DNA of 6,505 nt, taken from NCBI GenBank assembly GCA_022709105.1, contig JAKIXL010000028.1, forward strand, positions 1 through 6,505, read 5' to 3'. A program made the translations under genes and the position numbers. This DNA is from Thermoplasmatota archaeon. Lineage in GTDB: Archaea; Thermoplasmatota; Thermoplasmata; Methanomassiliicoccales; Methanomassiliicoccaceae. Position 1 is the stretch's first letter. Every line of letters begins with the position of its first letter. The notes beneath the pieces are model-generated. The model was given only the letters and a program-made list of their open reading frames with translations. It made no database searches and was not told the origin of the DNA. Shown in pieces: positions 5,473-6,505 of this stretch.

Positions 5473-6505
5473 TCACTTTCCAGCCTCCTTTTCCAGGCCG
5501 CACCTATCGAGCATGGGTGCGGAGGGCTCTCCCCTGTCCTTAAAGGAGGTGCTCGCCCCGGCCTCATGATACTCCTCCGAGCTCTTGAGAGGCACGCTCT
5601 TGATCATCACGCTCACCGCCAGCACTGAAAGCACGATGACCGCCCCCATGAAGAACGCGTAGGTGATGCTGTCGCTCAGGGCCAGTCTGACGATCTCCAA
5701 TATATGGTCGGGTAGGGGAGGATCGGCCGGGACCAGGAGAAGCTGGCCAAGGCTGTTGGCGCCGGCAGGGAGCCGGTCCAGCTGTTCAGGGGTGAAGCTG
5801 CCAGATAGCTTGCTCACCATCCGTGAACTGACGATGCCGCCCATGACCGCGATCCCCACGGACCCGCCTATGCTGCGGAACAGGCTCATGGAGCCGGTGG
5901 CGACCCCCATGTCTTTCTTGGGCATCACGTTCTGGGCCGCTACGATATAGTTGGACATCAGCGCCCCCAGGCCGGCGCCCGTGACTATCAGGAAGGCCAC
6001 GGCCTCCGCGGCGGTGCTGCCGGAATGAAGCGTGGAGAGAAGGTACATGCCCAATGCGCAGATCGGAGGGCCGATCACGAGCCAGATCTTGTAGCCTGTA
6101 CGCCTCAGCAGGAAGCCGCTCCCTATCGAGGTCAACATGGCCCCGAACATGAGCGGGATGATCAGTTCCCCGCTGTTGCTGGCGCTCATCCCCACCACCG
6201 CCTGGAGGAAGAGCGGGAGGTAGGATATCACTCCGAACATGCCGAAGGCCATGACGAAAAGGCCCACGCTCCCAAGGCTGAAGATCGGCTCCTTGAAAAG
6301 TCTGAGAGGGAGGATAGGGTCGGCCGCTCTCTTCTCGATTAGGACAAAGGCGGACAGGCATGCCATCGACAGCGCGGTCAGTCCCACGATCTCAAAGCTG
6401 GTCCAGGCGTATGTGCTTCCGCCCCAAGTTATCACCAGCAGGGCGGGGGCCAGCGCGCCGATAAGGGCGATCATGCCCGCGTAGTCCACCGGCAGGTTCC
6501 CGCGG
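5473..6505 (-). CDS. MFS drug:H+ antiporter, DHA2 (EmrB/QacA) family, 5' end missing
   Basis: The frame is open to the right edge, so only the C-terminal 343 or so residues are visible. The GTG at 6489 sits in the middle of a typical DHA2 sequence (VDYAGMIALIGALAPALL then TWGGSTYAW, the entry to helix 7) and is not the true start. Counted from that GTG, membrane helices lie at about 4-22, 34-52, 72-96, 108-127, 137-152, 162-185, 203-222 and 278-296, matching helices 7 to 14 of a 14-helix transporter. Family-like segments are PLRLFKEPIFSLGSVGLF, LPLFLQAVVGMSA and GVATGSMSLFRSIGGSVG. The loop at 223-270 and the charged tail after 300 are hydrophilic. Such proteins export drugs or other amphipathic compounds in exchange for protons; the substrate cannot be read from the sequence. 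The stop at 5475-5473 is 66 bases before the Usp start, so co-transcription is possible. Confidence 0.93.
   Translation of the reverse strand, partial: RGNLPVDYAGMIALIGALAPALLVITWGGSTYAWTSFEIVGLTALSMACLSAFVLIEKRAADPILPLRLFKEPIFSLGSVGLFVMAFGMFGVISYLPLFLQAVVGMSASNSGELIIPLMFGAMLTSIGSGFLLRRTGYKIWLVIGPPICALGMYLLSTLHSGSTAAEAVAFLIVTGAGLGALMSNYIVAAQNVMPKKDMGVATGSMSLFRSIGGSVGIAVMGGIVSSRMVSKLSGSFTPEQLDRLPAGANSLGQLLLVPADPPLPDHILEIVRLALSDSITYAFFMGAVIVLSVLAVSVMIKSVPLKSSEEYHEAGASTSFKDRGEPSAPMLDRCGLEKEAGK

Noticed and set aside
5786..6361. 191-codon minus-strand frame overlapping the exporter in another frame
   Set aside because: Its product is an Arg/Pro/Gly/His-rich low-complexity sequence typical of an out-of-frame reading, while the overlapping frame matches the DHA2 transporter throughout.
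1..6505. CRISPR array, insertion sequence, phage or defence genes
   Set aside because: No regularly spaced repeats, transposase, integrase, terminal inverted repeats or defence-domain genes are visible; all long genes belong to ordinary transport, stress or surface-protein families.

Overview
The window is a stretch of accessory chromosome in which every well-supported gene is read from the minus strand, that is, right to left. From right to left it holds a DHA2-family multidrug exporter cut by the right edge, a small universal stress protein, a zinc-ribbon membrane protein, a secreted PKD-domain surface protein whose frame is broken near its end, a roughly 440-base intergenic stretch, and a full-length MgtA-type Mg2+ transporting P-type ATPase.

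The sequence is GC-rich and looks archaeal. Shine-Dalgarno sites are of the GGTGA / GGAGGTGA type, Arg is often AGG, and AT-rich TATA-like boxes lie about 30 to 60 bases ahead of some starts. A double zinc ribbon fused to one membrane helix and an extracytoplasmic beta domain, next to a PKD surface protein with many N-glycosylation sequons, is a common kind of euryarchaeal gene content. A Thermoplasmata-like archaeon (for example Methanomassiliicoccales or an uncultured relative) is my guess. There is no rRNA or other taxonomic marker in the window, so this remains inference.

Layout. 5473-6505 is the C-terminal part of the exporter. 5002-5406 is the UspA-like protein, 66 bases after the exporter stop. 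4448-4948 (more likely starting at 4897) is the zinc-ribbon protein. 3246-4374 is the PKD protein, open from 4374 to a premature stop at 3478 and continuing in another frame to 3246; one extra base in a GGGGTTTT tract (3506-3513) explains the break. 2804-3245 is intergenic and contains a strong orphan ribosome binding site followed by a possible 33-codon proline-rich leader ORF, several GC-rich dyads and a TATA-like box. 161-2803 is the Mg2+ ATPase. 1-160 is the gap after it, with one clean hairpin and perhaps the last 13 codons of a convergent plus-strand gene.

The genes share a cell-envelope and stress theme (efflux, stress protein, two exposed envelope proteins, Mg2+ uptake), but the spacings and the internal TATA-like boxes suggest several transcription units rather than one operon. 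The parts most worth checking are the frameshift that removes the membrane anchor of the PKD protein, the possible leader-peptide arrangement upstream of mgtA, and an apparent shift of the acidic residue in membrane helix 6 of the Mg2+ pump.
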